From: Fibrobacter sp. UBA4223
GTDB taxonomy: Bacteria > Fibrobacterota > Fibrobacteria > Fibrobacterales > Fibrobacteraceae
Assembly: GCA_002382975.1 (NCBI GenBank)
Contig: DFTB01000011.1
Location: 1-64,000, forward strand
DNA length: 64,000 nt
Direction of reading: 5' to 3'
Shown one piece after another: positions 51,456 to 60,927 of the stretch; position 1 is the stretch's first letter, and the number at the start of each line of letters is the position of its first letter. The position numbers and the translations under genes were made by a program. The notes under the pieces were generated by a model. That model searched no databases. It was given only the letters and a program-made list of their open reading frames with translations, and was not told the DNA's origin.

Positions 51456-52862
51456 TTAACCAATCAAATTTATTAACCTTTTGTATTCTTCCCTTTCGCC
51501 AACATGTTGCAAAGCTTTGGGAAAAACTTTGTCAATAAAATCAAAAACACGAATAAAGCTGGCTTTACTTGTCTTTGTTTTTATTTTATCCTTTAACTTT
51601 ACATAGCGATTCTGGCAATCTTCATATTGAAGTCTTGAAGAAAATTCAAGATCGCTAAAAAGACGTAAAAATACATCTATTTCCTTGTCCGTAAATTTTG
51701 AAACCATTTTTCCATAATAAGGTTCAGCTGCATTAGATATGCCATGGCCATTCCCTATTAAGCATAAGCTCAGCACTCGCACATAATCATTCCTCATAAC
51801 ATCAGGAATAGCTCCCGTTTCAGGAACATACTTATTCACAAGTGAAGCGAAAGCGGGCTCATTATAAAAATTATTAAAACCACAATGTGCATAGTACAAA
51901 TGATTCAGAGCGTCCGAAAATTCGGCTGTTTTCATATCATCACTCAAATAAGACAAACCATTAACCATTTCTAAAAAGTCATGGGCCGCATTTTTCCGTT
52001 CAATATCGCCATTTACAGCCCATGTAGCATGTCGAAGTCCTAAAGATTTCTTTTTCTGTTCGGACAGTAACCGCCAGACATCTTTTGCAATCAAGCGAAT
52101 ATTATTTTTCACCTCTACTTTGCCTTCAGGCTCACAAAACATTCCAAATAAAGCACCTGCAAGCGATTCGATATAGTCTATAGGAGTATCGTTAAGAGTA
52201 GACCTAATCGGTTCAATATCCCTTTCTTCAAAAACTTTTGTTTTTATATTCAAAAGAAGTTGCTGGTTTGTTATTGCTGGAGCTACAGGATCTTTTCCTA
52301 TAACTTCTTTTATACATGTTTCCAGCCAGCTACAGAGGTTAAGCCCTGAAAGTTCTTCTTGGTTTGGATGAGCTGCACTAACCCAATTCCTCATACCTCT
52401 TATGAAATCAAGATGTCGATAACCAGCATCACTAATCAATCCAATCTTCTGACACCCTTTTACAATGTCATTGTCATCAACATTTCTAAGATCGTCTTCA
52501 TTCTTTATTTTTTTTGCAACCTCTTCAGGAACAGCGCTTTTAAAGTAATCAAGACTAAATTGGGCGATTTTCATTCTCAATGAAAGAATCGTTTCATCCC
52601 ACAAATAGTTTAAAGCGGCGTCAAATAGTCCCGCACCACAAGCCGCAATAAATTTGGATATGTAAAAAGAATGGCCTCTTTTTTCTTCATCTATTTTTTG
52701 AATAACTCTGGGAACATTAGCGAATACAGTTTCTCTTTCTTCAACACCAACCAAAACATTTTGTTTAGGCAGTTGCAACGCATCCAAATAACCAAATAAG
52801 CGATTTTGATATTCAGATACAACCGTTAACATTTCATCATTCTTTGATATAAGTTCATTCAT
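51456..52862 (-). CDS. Large helical protein with HEPN-type RNase motif
   Basis: 468 residues, almost all helical. RGMRNWVSAAH (R158-N159-x5-H165) fits the Rx4-6H motif of HEPN RNases, which are common effectors in abortive infection and toxin systems. The remaining C-terminal 270 residues match nothing I know. AT-rich. Directly follows the hsdS tail fragment, and leads the five smaller genes downstream. Starts after AAGGTAA. Confidence 0.65.
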   Translation of the reverse strand: MNELISKNDEMLTVVSEYQNRLFGYLDALQLPKQNVLVGVEERETVFANVPRVIQKIDEEKRGHSFYISKFIAACGAGLFDAALNYLWDETILSLRMKIAQFSLDYFKSAVPEEVAKKIKNEDDLRNVDDNDIVKGCQKIGLISDAGYRHLDFIRGMRNWVSAAHPNQEELSGLNLCSWLETCIKEVIGKDPVAPAITNQQLLLNIKTKVFEERDIEPIRSTLNDTPIDYIESLAGALFGMFCEPEGKVEVKNNIRLIAKDVWRLLSEQKKKSLGLRHATWAVNGDIERKNAAHDFLEMVNGLSYLSDDMKTAEFSDALNHLYYAHCGFNNFYNEPAFASLVNKYVPETGAIPDVMRNDYVRVLSLCLIGNGHGISNAAEPYYGKMVSKFTDKEIDVFLRLFSDLEFSSRLQYEDCQNRYVKLKDKIKTKTSKASFIRVFDFIDKVFPKALQHVGEREEYKRLINLIG

Positions 52863-52880
52863 AGTATTACCTTGATTTTA

Positions 52881-52950
52881 TCATCCTACCACTACTTGAC
52901 CGTTCATTAGGAGCGGGAGGAGTTTGTCGCGGAGGGCGGTGAGTTTTTGA
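52881..52950 (-). pseudogene. 3' remnant of a second hsdS gene
   Basis: Reads LTALRDKLLPLLMNGQVVVG then stop, matching the end of the intact HsdS (FFRNKLLPLLMNGQVTVA) but more GC-rich. Only the last ~23 codons remain. Confidence 0.85.
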
Positions 52951-53019
52951 CAAGAAAACTCGTCACTACAGACTCGAAACAAACAATTTTCTAATTGTTT
53001 TTTCATCTTTCATTTCTCT

Positions 53020-54216
53020 CTATGCGACAGTTACTTGTCCATTCATCAATAATGGCAAAAGCTTATTGCGAAAAAACGATAATTTTTCAATCTCTAATGA
53101 AATTTTTTCATATTGAAAAATCAAATTATTAATCACGCTATACAAAATTGCAGGAGCACCATCAAAAACGCAAATATTTTCAACATCTCCCTTGGTTATA
53201 AATTTTACAATTGAGCCATTAGATCCTGACTTAAAAGAATCTATTCTCTCTAATGCGGCGATATAAAGCATCGCATAATACTTATCTGGAGGAATTAAAA
53301 CATATGTTCGCTGATACGCATTAAATTTCCCAGAATAGTGTTTTACATTAAAGTCTCCGTTTCCAGCAATTAGTACAGCATGTCCTTCGAAAGCCGCTTT
53401 ATCACAAAGAGATGGTTCGCTAGAACAGGTAAAAAATTTGAATTTGCCATTCCCGGATGCGAAATTCGCGTCTTCTTTTCCTGTTAAAATACGACATATT
53501 TCAGAACACTTCTTCACTTCCCAGCCGGCGGGGATTTCGCGTTTGAGGGTTGGATTGTAGGTCATGGGGCCGCCGGTGGTTTTGTAGGGGTGACCGTTTT
53601 TGTCGGGGAAGTCGTATTGGACGAACCAGTAGTCGTATAGGCGTTTTGCCATTGCTTCGAGCTTCTGGTTCATCTTTTTGTTCAGGGCGATTTTTCTATC
53701 AATAAAAGAAAAAAGATTCCCGATTTTTTCTTGTTCTTTAATTGTCGGCAGTAAAATTGGAATTGAATTTACGGTATCGTTAGAAAGCGTGTATCGTTGA
53801 CCACTTCCGCTTGCATTATTTTCAAAATACTTTTGGATATAAGACGAATGCATGAAGGCATTCAAATATTTGCCGTTTAATTTTCGTTCATCTGGTGTAA
53901 TTAAAGCATTATGATATCCAAGAACAACATCATCAAAATCGTCTGCTATATAAGTCGGAATACCAATATCATCACGAGTTTCGCTATCTTTCGTAAACGC
54001 CACTTGACCTTTCTTTATGGAAAGAGCTTCTATTTCCTTATCACTCGCAGTGGCTTCCATAAACGAATCTCGCATATCTTGTGTAATCGCCCAATTATGG
54101 TAAACGTCAACAAAATTGCAAAGTCGAACACTTTTCTGTCCAGGTTTACTCTTTTTGTCAACACCGCTAATTTCTACTCGGGCGACATCACTCAATTTTA
54201 CTTTTGTCAATTCCAT
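53020..54216 (-). CDS. hsdS: Type I restriction-modification specificity subunit
   Basis: 398 residues. Two AT-rich target-recognition regions (about 1-165 and 225-375) separated by a conserved GC-richer segment (RLYDYWFVQYDFPDKNGHPY) and ended by a conserved helix. HsdS sets the DNA sequence recognised by the HsdM/HsdR complex. GGAAAG precedes the start. The base-composition mosaic shows exchange of recognition domains; a second hsdS tail lies just downstream. Confidence 0.95.
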   Translation of the reverse strand: MELTKVKLSDVARVEISGVDKKSKPGQKSVRLCNFVDVYHNWAITQDMRDSFMEATASDKEIEALSIKKGQVAFTKDSETRDDIGIPTYIADDFDDVVLGYHNALITPDERKLNGKYLNAFMHSSYIQKYFENNASGSGQRYTLSNDTVNSIPILLPTIKEQEKIGNLFSFIDRKIALNKKMNQKLEAMAKRLYDYWFVQYDFPDKNGHPYKTTGGPMTYNPTLKREIPAGWEVKKCSEICRILTGKEDANFASGNGKFKFFTCSSEPSLCDKAAFEGHAVLIAGNGDFNVKHYSGKFNAYQRTYVLIPPDKYYAMLYIAALERIDSFKSGSNGSIVKFITKGDVENICVFDGAPAILYSVINNLIFQYEKISLEIEKLSFFRNKLLPLLMNGQVTVA

Positions 54217-54230
54217 AATAAATTCTTTCC

Positions 54231-54270
54231 TAGATCCTTCGACTCCGTTGCACTCCGCTCAGGATGACAC
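54231..54270. repeat. TAGATCCTTCGACT...CTCAGGATGAC repeat
   Basis: Imperfect hairpin repeat. A second copy with an added ATTCCCGC-CTTC-GCGGGAAT palindrome is at 54567-54640; the two flank the small membrane protein gene. Confidence 0.8.
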
Positions 54271-54276
54271 CCCGAG

Positions 54277-54552
54277 TTACCTTCTGCCTGCCTTTTTCTT
54301 CAGATAGTTTACTTTTGCAAGATCCATTCTAGTAAAGCCCGGAGCACCAAAAGGAATTACTCCAATTGCATCTAACTCAGCTTGAGCTTCTTTCCGTTCC
54401 ATTTCAGCCATTTCTTTTTTAGCCAATTCTTCTTTTTCCGCTTCATATTTCCGTTGCTTTTTTAAAATGACAAAAGGAACTATAATTGCACCGATTGCAG
54501 CAACAGCCGCAATCAAAGAAATCAAGCCAGAATAGTTATTCAGAATTTCCAT
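54277..54552 (-). CDS. Small membrane protein inside hsd operon
   Basis: 91 residues: N-terminal membrane helix (LISLIAAVAAIGAIIVPFVIL), a charged coiled coil (KYEAEKEELAKKEMAEMER) and a basic end. Not a known Hsd component. It sits between hsdM and hsdS, flanked on both sides by dispersed repeats, so it may have arrived separately. Confidence 0.65.
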   Translation of the reverse strand: MEILNNYSGLISLIAAVAAIGAIIVPFVILKKQRKYEAEKEELAKKEMAEMERKEAQAELDAIGVIPFGAPGFTRMDLAKVNYLKKKAGRR

Positions 54553-54566
54553 TTGCCTTTGCCTTC

Positions 54567-54640
54567 TAGATCCTTCGACTTCACTTCGTTTCGCTCAGGA
54601 TGACACTGCTTCTAAAGGAGATTCCCGCCTTCGCGGGAAT
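54567..54640. repeat. Composite dispersed repeat
   Basis: TAGATCCTTCGACT-type hairpin followed by ATTCCCGC-CTTC-GCGGGAAT (54621-54640). Confidence 0.8.
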
Positions 54641-54665
54641 GACACCATAATCCGAGCGGCATCAA

Positions 54666-56318
54666 CTAATCCCCGAATGACAATGATGCTAGTTGTTTCT
54701 GGATTTCCTTCTCGAGTTTGTGGCTTTCGGCGAACATGGCGGCGAGTTCTTCGGTGTCGGCTTTCATCTGGGCGTTAAATTCGTCGGCGGTGATATCTAC
54801 GTAGTCTATCTTGATGTCGAAATACTGGCCGGCGCTCAGGCTGTAGCCCTTTTCCTTGACTTCGCTGTAGGTCACGACTACGCTGAAGTCTTCGACGGCT
54901 TTGGCCTTGCGGAAGGTGGTCACGATTTTCTCGATTTCGTCGTCTTCGAGGCGGACTTTCTTGAGGCCGTTCGCGTCCTTGTATTCCTTGCCGAGTTTGC
55001 TTGCGTCAACGAGGGTGACTTTGTCTTTGTCGGTCTTTTTGCGGGTCTTGTCGAAGAAGAGCACGCTCACGTTGGTGCCGGTGTTCGCGAATACGTTGCT
55101 CGGCATGCTGACCACGCCATAGACGATGTGTTCGTCAACGATACGTTCGAGGATTTTGTGCTCGATGCCGGATTTTGCGGTAATGAACCCGGTGGGGATA
55201 ACGATGGCGCCCTTGCCACCTGCCTTGATGCTGTTCACCACATGCTGAATAAAGCAGGTGTAGATGGCCATGCTCTCCTTTTTCTTGTTCGGGACTTTAG
55301 GCACGCCTGCCCAGAAGCGGGCATTCCATTTCTTTTCGATGTCGTCGCGGGTATCGCTGAAGTCCATCTTGAAGGGCGGATTACTCACCACGTAATCGAA
55401 CTGCTTGAGGCTCTTGCCGTCGTCGCTCTTGTGGTAGGGTTCCAGGAGGGTGTCGCCCTGCACGGCGTGATCGAGGCTAGATACGAGTCCGTTCAACAGC
55501 AGGTTCAGCTTGAGCATTTTGTTACTGCGCTGCGAGATGTCCTGCGCAAAGATGGTGCAGCGGTCTTCGCCAATCTGGTGGCTAAGCGCCATGAGCAAGG
55601 TGCCAGTGCCTGCGCTGGGGTCGTAGCATTCTACGTTGTGCAGGTCGGCGTTGTCGCCCACCAAAAGGCGGGCCATGATTTTTGCGATGGCCTTGGGGGT
55701 GTAATATTCGGCGTACTTGCCGCCGCCTGCGGTGTTGTAATCCTTGAGCAGGTATTCAAAGATGTCCGAGAAAAAGTCGTAATGTTCGGCGAAGGCGTCT
55801 TCGAAGCTGAAGTTCACCAGCTTATCGACAAGGGCGCGGGCAAAGTTTGCACGCTGGGCGTCGTCGGTCACAAAGATGGTGAGCTTTTCGAAGATGGGAA
55901 TTTTCGTCTCTTGCGCGGTCTTGGTGTAGAATACGTCCAGGTTGTCCTTCGCGATGGCGACCATGGTCTCGTCAAAGATGACGTCGAAATCGCCCTTGGC
56001 CTGCTTGTTCCAGAGGTTTGCAATCAGGTAGTCGGGCTTGAACACCGGGACTTCGGGCGGCAAGAAGAGGCTCACCTTTTCGCGGTCGGCCTTGGAGAGT
56101 TTCGCGTATTCCTCTTCCCACTTGTCGGATTTTTTGAGGGCCTTCAAACAAGGGTCGTTAATTTTCTTGAGTTCGTAGCCGAACTTGTCGGCCATAAACT
56201 TGTACAGAAACACCTGGGTGATAATCTTGTATTCGTTGCCGTCATTGCCCATGCCGTATGTTTGGCAAGTGGCCTTGAGAGAGTCAATAAGGGCAATGGT
56301 CTTGTCTTTGATGTTCAT
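54666..56318 (-). CDS. hsdM: Type I restriction-modification DNA methyltransferase subunit
   Basis: 550 residues from the ATG at 56318. N6-adenine methyltransferase: SAM motif DPSAGTGTLL (233-242), catalytic NPPF (313-316) in VVSNPPFKMDF, and the HsdM N-terminal helical domain (YKIITQVFLYKFMADKFGYEL). Length is normal. The upstream regulator gene ends at 56323, so translation is coupled. Confidence 0.97.
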   Translation of the reverse strand: MNIKDKTIALIDSLKATCQTYGMGNDGNEYKIITQVFLYKFMADKFGYELKKINDPCLKALKKSDKWEEEYAKLSKADREKVSLFLPPEVPVFKPDYLIANLWNKQAKGDFDVIFDETMVAIAKDNLDVFYTKTAQETKIPIFEKLTIFVTDDAQRANFARALVDKLVNFSFEDAFAEHYDFFSDIFEYLLKDYNTAGGGKYAEYYTPKAIAKIMARLLVGDNADLHNVECYDPSAGTGTLLMALSHQIGEDRCTIFAQDISQRSNKMLKLNLLLNGLVSSLDHAVQGDTLLEPYHKSDDGKSLKQFDYVVSNPPFKMDFSDTRDDIEKKWNARFWAGVPKVPNKKKESMAIYTCFIQHVVNSIKAGGKGAIVIPTGFITAKSGIEHKILERIVDEHIVYGVVSMPSNVFANTGTNVSVLFFDKTRKKTDKDKVTLVDASKLGKEYKDANGLKKVRLEDDEIEKIVTTFRKAKAVEDFSVVVTYSEVKEKGYSLSAGQYFDIKIDYVDITADEFNAQMKADTEELAAMFAESHKLEKEIQKQLASLSFGD

Positions 56319-56322
56319 GGTA

Positions 56323-57741
56323 TTATTTACCATCCTTTATAATCCAGTGGCCGCCCTTCTGGCTGCCAACATACTCAATTAAGCCATGTTCCTTAAGAAT
56401 CGCGAAATGTTTCTTCACGGCCCTTGAAGTAAGGCCAATAATTTTGCCGATTTCTGTAGAAGACGCACTGGGATTCTTTTTTAATTCCTTAAATGTTTTC
56501 ACAGCCCCTTCGGATAGTGTTTCGGGGAGTTCTGGGGAACTTTTTGGGTGAACTTTTTCGGGGAACTTTCGGGGAACTTTCGGGGAACTTTTGGGGAACT
56601 TTTTGCGTCTGCGAATTACAACGGTAAAGAAGTCTTCGTCCGCAGAATATTCGACATCGGCCAAGCCATTTTCCTTGCAGAGTTCCCTGACTCGCTTTAC
56701 TCCAGTCCCCCATTTTTCAACGATTCCCATCTTCAAGAAAATATCGGCAATCAATTCGTTTCGGATGCTCGAAATTCCCGACAGCATCTTTTCAAGGGTC
56801 AATCCGCCATAAAGACCGCCCGGATTCGTAATTTCGATACGATCGTCAAAAATGCAAACCTGAATATTCGAATGAGCCAGATAATTTCTGTGCATCACAG
56901 CATTTACGATGAGTTCACGAATTACTTCAGTGGGAATTTCCGGAACATCTTTCCGATACAGGCCCTTAATTTCGGCACCGATGTTTATATGCTGCAAAAT
57001 AAAGTTGTAGGCGTTATCGATTTGTTCGTTAAGTGGGCCGTCAAATTCCTTGCGGTCAAGAAAATACACTTTGTCAGTTCCCTTGAAAAGTCCGCACTGG
57101 ATACGGGCAAAATGCAGATCGTTTTCAGCCAACAGCCTAAAGGCAATAGAGGGAAGTAATTTACCACTTTCCTCTTTAAGGAGTCCCCATCCAAGCATGT
57201 TTTCAAGCCGGACAGAGCGTTTATGGCTATACTGCTCGATGACTTTGCAAAGATTCTTTATAGCCTGTTCACTCGCGGGGGCATGCCTTTCGAAAAGCTT
57301 GTCGTATGATTTCCCTTCGCCTAAAAGAACCAGTTCCCTTATTTTCTCCCGTTCCGCTTTTCTTGTGGTGGCGGCTACGCGGATATATTCACCATCAAGG
57401 CTACCTTCGGCTTTAAGGCAATACGGCTGATTTTGACCGGGCAGAATATCAGCAATTACAATGGTCTTGTCATCTATGGTTTCAAATGTGATACGCGGGT
57501 TAACCTGCGGATAAATTGCATCGCTAATCATGTTCGCAAGGCCGTCCATAAACTTAAAAACTTTGCTGGCTTCAATTCCAACAATGTCAAGCGTTCTGTT
57601 GTCAACGCCAAATACAATTTTACCGCCCCTGCCGTTAGAAAAGGCGACAATAGTTTTCAAAAGCTTCGAGTCTTTCGAAGGCATCTCTCTTTTGAATTCA
57701 AGGGTGTCGGATTCCCCCTGCTTGATTTCATCTATCGTCAT
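56323..57741 (-). CDS. AlbA_2/Schlafen-like regulator inside hsd operon
   Basis: 472 residues. AlbA_2 domain (about 8-125: ESDTLEFKREM, GGKIVFGVDNRT), ATP-binding-like middle (RELIVNAVMHRNYLAHSNIQV, EKWGTGVKRVRELC), a Pro/Lys/Ser linker made by an 11-bp tandem repeat, and a C-terminal winged helix (SSTEIGKIIGLTSRAVKKHFAIL). Same architecture as 2652-4121. Position between hsdR and hsdM suggests control of the restriction operon. Change in repeat number would shift the frame and remove the winged helix. Confidence 0.88.
   Translation of the reverse strand: MTIDEIKQGESDTLEFKREMPSKDSKLLKTIVAFSNGRGGKIVFGVDNRTLDIVGIEASKVFKFMDGLANMISDAIYPQVNPRITFETIDDKTIVIADILPGQNQPYCLKAEGSLDGEYIRVAATTRKAEREKIRELVLLGEGKSYDKLFERHAPASEQAIKNLCKVIEQYSHKRSVRLENMLGWGLLKEESGKLLPSIAFRLLAENDLHFARIQCGLFKGTDKVYFLDRKEFDGPLNEQIDNAYNFILQHINIGAEIKGLYRKDVPEIPTEVIRELIVNAVMHRNYLAHSNIQVCIFDDRIEITNPGGLYGGLTLEKMLSGISSIRNELIADIFLKMGIVEKWGTGVKRVRELCKENGLADVEYSADEDFFTVVIRRRKKFPKSSPKVPRKFPEKVHPKSSPELPETLSEGAVKTFKELKKNPSASSTEIGKIIGLTSRAVKKHFAILKEHGLIEYVGSQKGGHWIIKDGK
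56560..56603 (-). repeat. Four tandem 11-bp units in coding sequence
   Basis: GGGGAACTTTC units start at 56560, 56571, 56582 and 56593 (plus-strand view), with a looser fifth further left. Period 11 is not a multiple of three. Confidence 0.93.
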
Positions 57742-57744
57742 CTT

Positions 57745-60700
57745 TTAATTTCCATAATAGGCGTTATACTGGTTTATGTACTGCTTAGCAATGCGCTGCT
57801 GGATAAACAGGTAATCGGGCATTTCGGGCTTGATTTGCGGAAAATGCGCGAGCCCGTCCGCAATTTCTTTCATCACGGTCTTGCCGAAGTAGGCATCCTG
57901 CTTGAGGATGTCGTTGCGATCGAAAACCTTTGCGTCAATCGTTCCCTTGATAGTCAAGAGAGCCTGCACAATTTCTTCGTCGAACTTTGATATAATCGGT
58001 GCCTGGTGCTTGGGTTCGCGGGCCTTGTTCTCTTCGCGGATACGCTTGTGAACGTAGGCAAATTTCGTGTCGCCGTTGTACTTGCGCAAAAGTGCTTCGT
58101 TTGATTTGCGGAGTTCTTCGAGGCGTTTCAGGATGTCGTTCAATGATTTTGTTTCTTCATTGTATTCCGCTACGTCGGCAGGAGTAAACCCGTGCTTCTT
58201 GAAAATTTCGTCAAGCGCCTTGACAATGCTTATGTATTCAGGGTCATCGTGGTCAAAGTTGTCCGACATTGCACGCGCAATTCGCTTGTGCGTTTCACGG
58301 AGTTCCGAGCCGTTGTCGATAATTTTCAATTCTTCGCGACCGATACAGTTGAAGTTGAATTCAATATTCAACAAGGCATCAATTAAGGCCGCATGGGTCG
58401 CATCGCTGTTTTCCAGTGACTCTTTCAGGTTTATTATAGAGATACGGCGGTTTACTTCCGAAAGCATTTCCGGAAGTTTTTCAATCTGGAGTTTCTTGAA
58501 TTCTTCTTTCAGTTCGTCATCGCCAAATGTGCGTACCAAATTGAAGGCATCCTTCGCGAGTTCCAGTGCCTTGCGCAACTGAATCAGCAATTTTTTATCT
58601 TCGAGGCTCGAAATTTCCTTCGAGAATTCCTCGGCATTATCCGTTGGGTACCTGAATAACGCTTGACGAGTCTCTCGAACCTGTTGAATCAACTCGTCCT
58701 TGTCTTCCATGACCTGGCGATACATGTCGGGAATTTTTTCTCCCGACTCGTCATTTCCGTTTTGATCGGAATTGTAACGGTTCAGTTCCCGGAGGTATGC
58801 CTCGTTTGTCTCGTCAAAATTCGCCTTGATATCTGCAAAGTCAATCAAGAAACCACGCTTCATGTCTTTGTAGGGGCGGTTCACGCGGGTAATCGCCTGC
58901 AGCAAGTTGTGGTCCTTGATTTTGCGGCCGAAATAGAGACGTTTGAGGCGTGGGGCATCAAAACCTGTCAAGAGCATATTGAAAACAATCAGAATATCTA
59001 TCTTGAAATTCTTCTTAAAATCGAGAATCGTCTGGCGAATCGTATCCTTGTCGGCGCTATCGTATAGAATCAGGCCCGCTTTAAGATCTGCTTTCTTGAA
59101 GCGAGTCGAATTTATTTCTTCAAGGATTTTATCAAAGGATTCGTAAAGTTTGCGCGCCTGCCCCGAACTTTCGCAAATAACCATGCCACCCAGCGATTCA
59201 TCCCCTTGCATTTCTCGGAACGAAATCAAGTCGTTCACAATGTAGCGGAGCAAGGATTCAACATACGTCGGGTGCTCAATAATGGCATCCTTAGAAACGG
59301 AACCCTTTTCTACCAATTTCTGGAGGCTTTCAAATGCTTCGGTAATCTTTTTACGGTAACTGGTCTCAATTTCTTCGCGAATGATTTTCAGCGTGTAGCC
59401 GTCTTGAATGGAACGATCGTAATAATACGTGTGGAAGTAGTCGCCAAAGACCTTGCAACTAGCCTTTTCATCTCCGATGAGCGGAGTCCCTGTCAATGCT
59501 ATTTTTACCGAATTTTTGTCGGCATTGAAAAGATTGGCAAGGAAACACCCCTGCGGTTTATAACCACGATGCGCTTCATCCATTATGAAAATGCGTTGCA
59601 AATTCGTGGCGTAATCAGGAAGTTCAACCTTGTCTTTGTCGTCCTTGAATTTCTGGATGTTCACGACCGTAATTTCATCTTCGCCGGAATTTCCCTGCAA
59701 CGACTGATTTTCGCGGAACTGTTTCATCAGTTCATCGCGGGAATTCGCCGTAGTAACCTTCAAACCGCGAGCCGCAAATTCATCGCTCGCCTGCTGCAGC
59801 AAATCAAGACGGTCCACAATAAAGTAGAATTTGGCAACGACATCTTTCTTCGCGTAGAAATCTTTCAGGACTTTTGTCAAGTGATACGAGAGCGCCGTCT
59901 TTCCTGAGCCCTGTGTATGCCATACTACGCCAGACTTAACACCTGCTTTCAACTTTTCACGGATAGCGAGAGCAGCAAACATCTGCTGGTAACGCATGAT
60001 GTGTTTTTCATCTCTGGTGACAATGTTTCCGTCATCGTCCTGCTTTTCTTCGTGCAGATACACAATGCCGTATTTCAACAGGAACATTAAGCGTTCCGGG
60101 CAAACCATCGAAGTCAATACACGGTTCGTGGGAGTATTGATATCAAGGTTTGTCTTATATTCGGCATTCTCTTTCAATACGGGCACATTGAAATCCAACA
60201 AGACGCGCTCCTCTGTCTTGGGATCAATCGGGGCATACGCATAATTCTTGTTGAACGGTGCAACCTGGGCGCGAGCAGGATTTTCTTCACGGAAACAGTT
60301 GAACTTCGCCTTGTCTCGAGCAGCCGTACAATAAAACACACCCTCAATTGGGACAACACCACCCTTGGCGTCGTACTCCATATTGTTGGAGAAAATCATC
60401 AATTGTGTAATGTTGATAAAGCGGCGGAATTTCTTGTTTGGGAAGCGTATGTCATTCATCCGCTTGCTTTCTGCGATCATACCGCCCGCATTGTTGGGCT
60501 TTTTGACTTCAATAAAAACAAGAGGCAAGCCGTTTATAAACAGCGTTATGTCTGGGCGGAATTCGTCATCACCATTTTTGCAAGTAAATTCTGCGGTGCA
60601 TTGGTAAGAGTTATTTTCGGGATGTTCAAAATCTACTAGGCGGTAAGGCGAAACCGAAACCAGGCGCTTGTAGAATTGGCGACCTAAATCATCGTCATCT

Positions 60701-60927
60701 AGTTCTTTGCGAATATCTGCCAAAACGCTTTCGGCAGAATATTTCGTGCCCGGATTTAACAACTTAAACTGTCGCTCAAAGGTGTTTTTCAATATGTTGG
60801 TATCTGGGTCGTAATAGCCTGTGGCGCCCATTGGAATCTTACCCACATACGTATATCCGAGGCGCGTCAAATGCAACAGCGCAGTCAACTGCACTCGTGT
60901 CGCTTCGTTAAAAACGCCTTTAGACAT
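57745..60927 (-). CDS. hsdR: Type I restriction enzyme subunit R
   Basis: 1060 residues, normal length. N-terminal PD-(D/E)XK nuclease (DITLFINGLPLVFIEVKKP, about 127-145), superfamily 2 translocase with Walker A HTQGSGKT (about 340), DEAH-type motif IMDEAHRG (about 450), LTGTPLIGDE, and FNMLLTGFDAPRLKRLYF, then the helical C-terminal domain. Cleaves unmodified DNA with HsdM/HsdS. First gene of the operon; AAGGAA before the ATG. HsdR ends 3 bp before the regulator start. Confidence 0.97.
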   Translation of the reverse strand: MSKGVFNEATRVQLTALLHLTRLGYTYVGKIPMGATGYYDPDTNILKNTFERQFKLLNPGTKYSAESVLADIRKELDDDDLGRQFYKRLVSVSPYRLVDFEHPENNSYQCTAEFTCKNGDDEFRPDITLFINGLPLVFIEVKKPNNAGGMIAESKRMNDIRFPNKKFRRFINITQLMIFSNNMEYDAKGGVVPIEGVFYCTAARDKAKFNCFREENPARAQVAPFNKNYAYAPIDPKTEERVLLDFNVPVLKENAEYKTNLDINTPTNRVLTSMVCPERLMFLLKYGIVYLHEEKQDDDGNIVTRDEKHIMRYQQMFAALAIREKLKAGVKSGVVWHTQGSGKTALSYHLTKVLKDFYAKKDVVAKFYFIVDRLDLLQQASDEFAARGLKVTTANSRDELMKQFRENQSLQGNSGEDEITVVNIQKFKDDKDKVELPDYATNLQRIFIMDEAHRGYKPQGCFLANLFNADKNSVKIALTGTPLIGDEKASCKVFGDYFHTYYYDRSIQDGYTLKIIREEIETSYRKKITEAFESLQKLVEKGSVSKDAIIEHPTYVESLLRYIVNDLISFREMQGDESLGGMVICESSGQARKLYESFDKILEEINSTRFKKADLKAGLILYDSADKDTIRQTILDFKKNFKIDILIVFNMLLTGFDAPRLKRLYFGRKIKDHNLLQAITRVNRPYKDMKRGFLIDFADIKANFDETNEAYLRELNRYNSDQNGNDESGEKIPDMYRQVMEDKDELIQQVRETRQALFRYPTDNAEEFSKEISSLEDKKLLIQLRKALELAKDAFNLVRTFGDDELKEEFKKLQIEKLPEMLSEVNRRISIINLKESLENSDATHAALIDALLNIEFNFNCIGREELKIIDNGSELRETHKRIARAMSDNFDHDDPEYISIVKALDEIFKKHGFTPADVAEYNEETKSLNDILKRLEELRKSNEALLRKYNGDTKFAYVHKRIREENKAREPKHQAPIISKFDEEIVQALLTIKGTIDAKVFDRNDILKQDAYFGKTVMKEIADGLAHFPQIKPEMPDYLFIQQRIAKQYINQYNAYYGN

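Noticed and set aside
54693..56342. Long plus-strand reading frame opposite hsdM
   Set aside because: It mirrors a clear hsdM gene, has no known domain and arises from codon bias.
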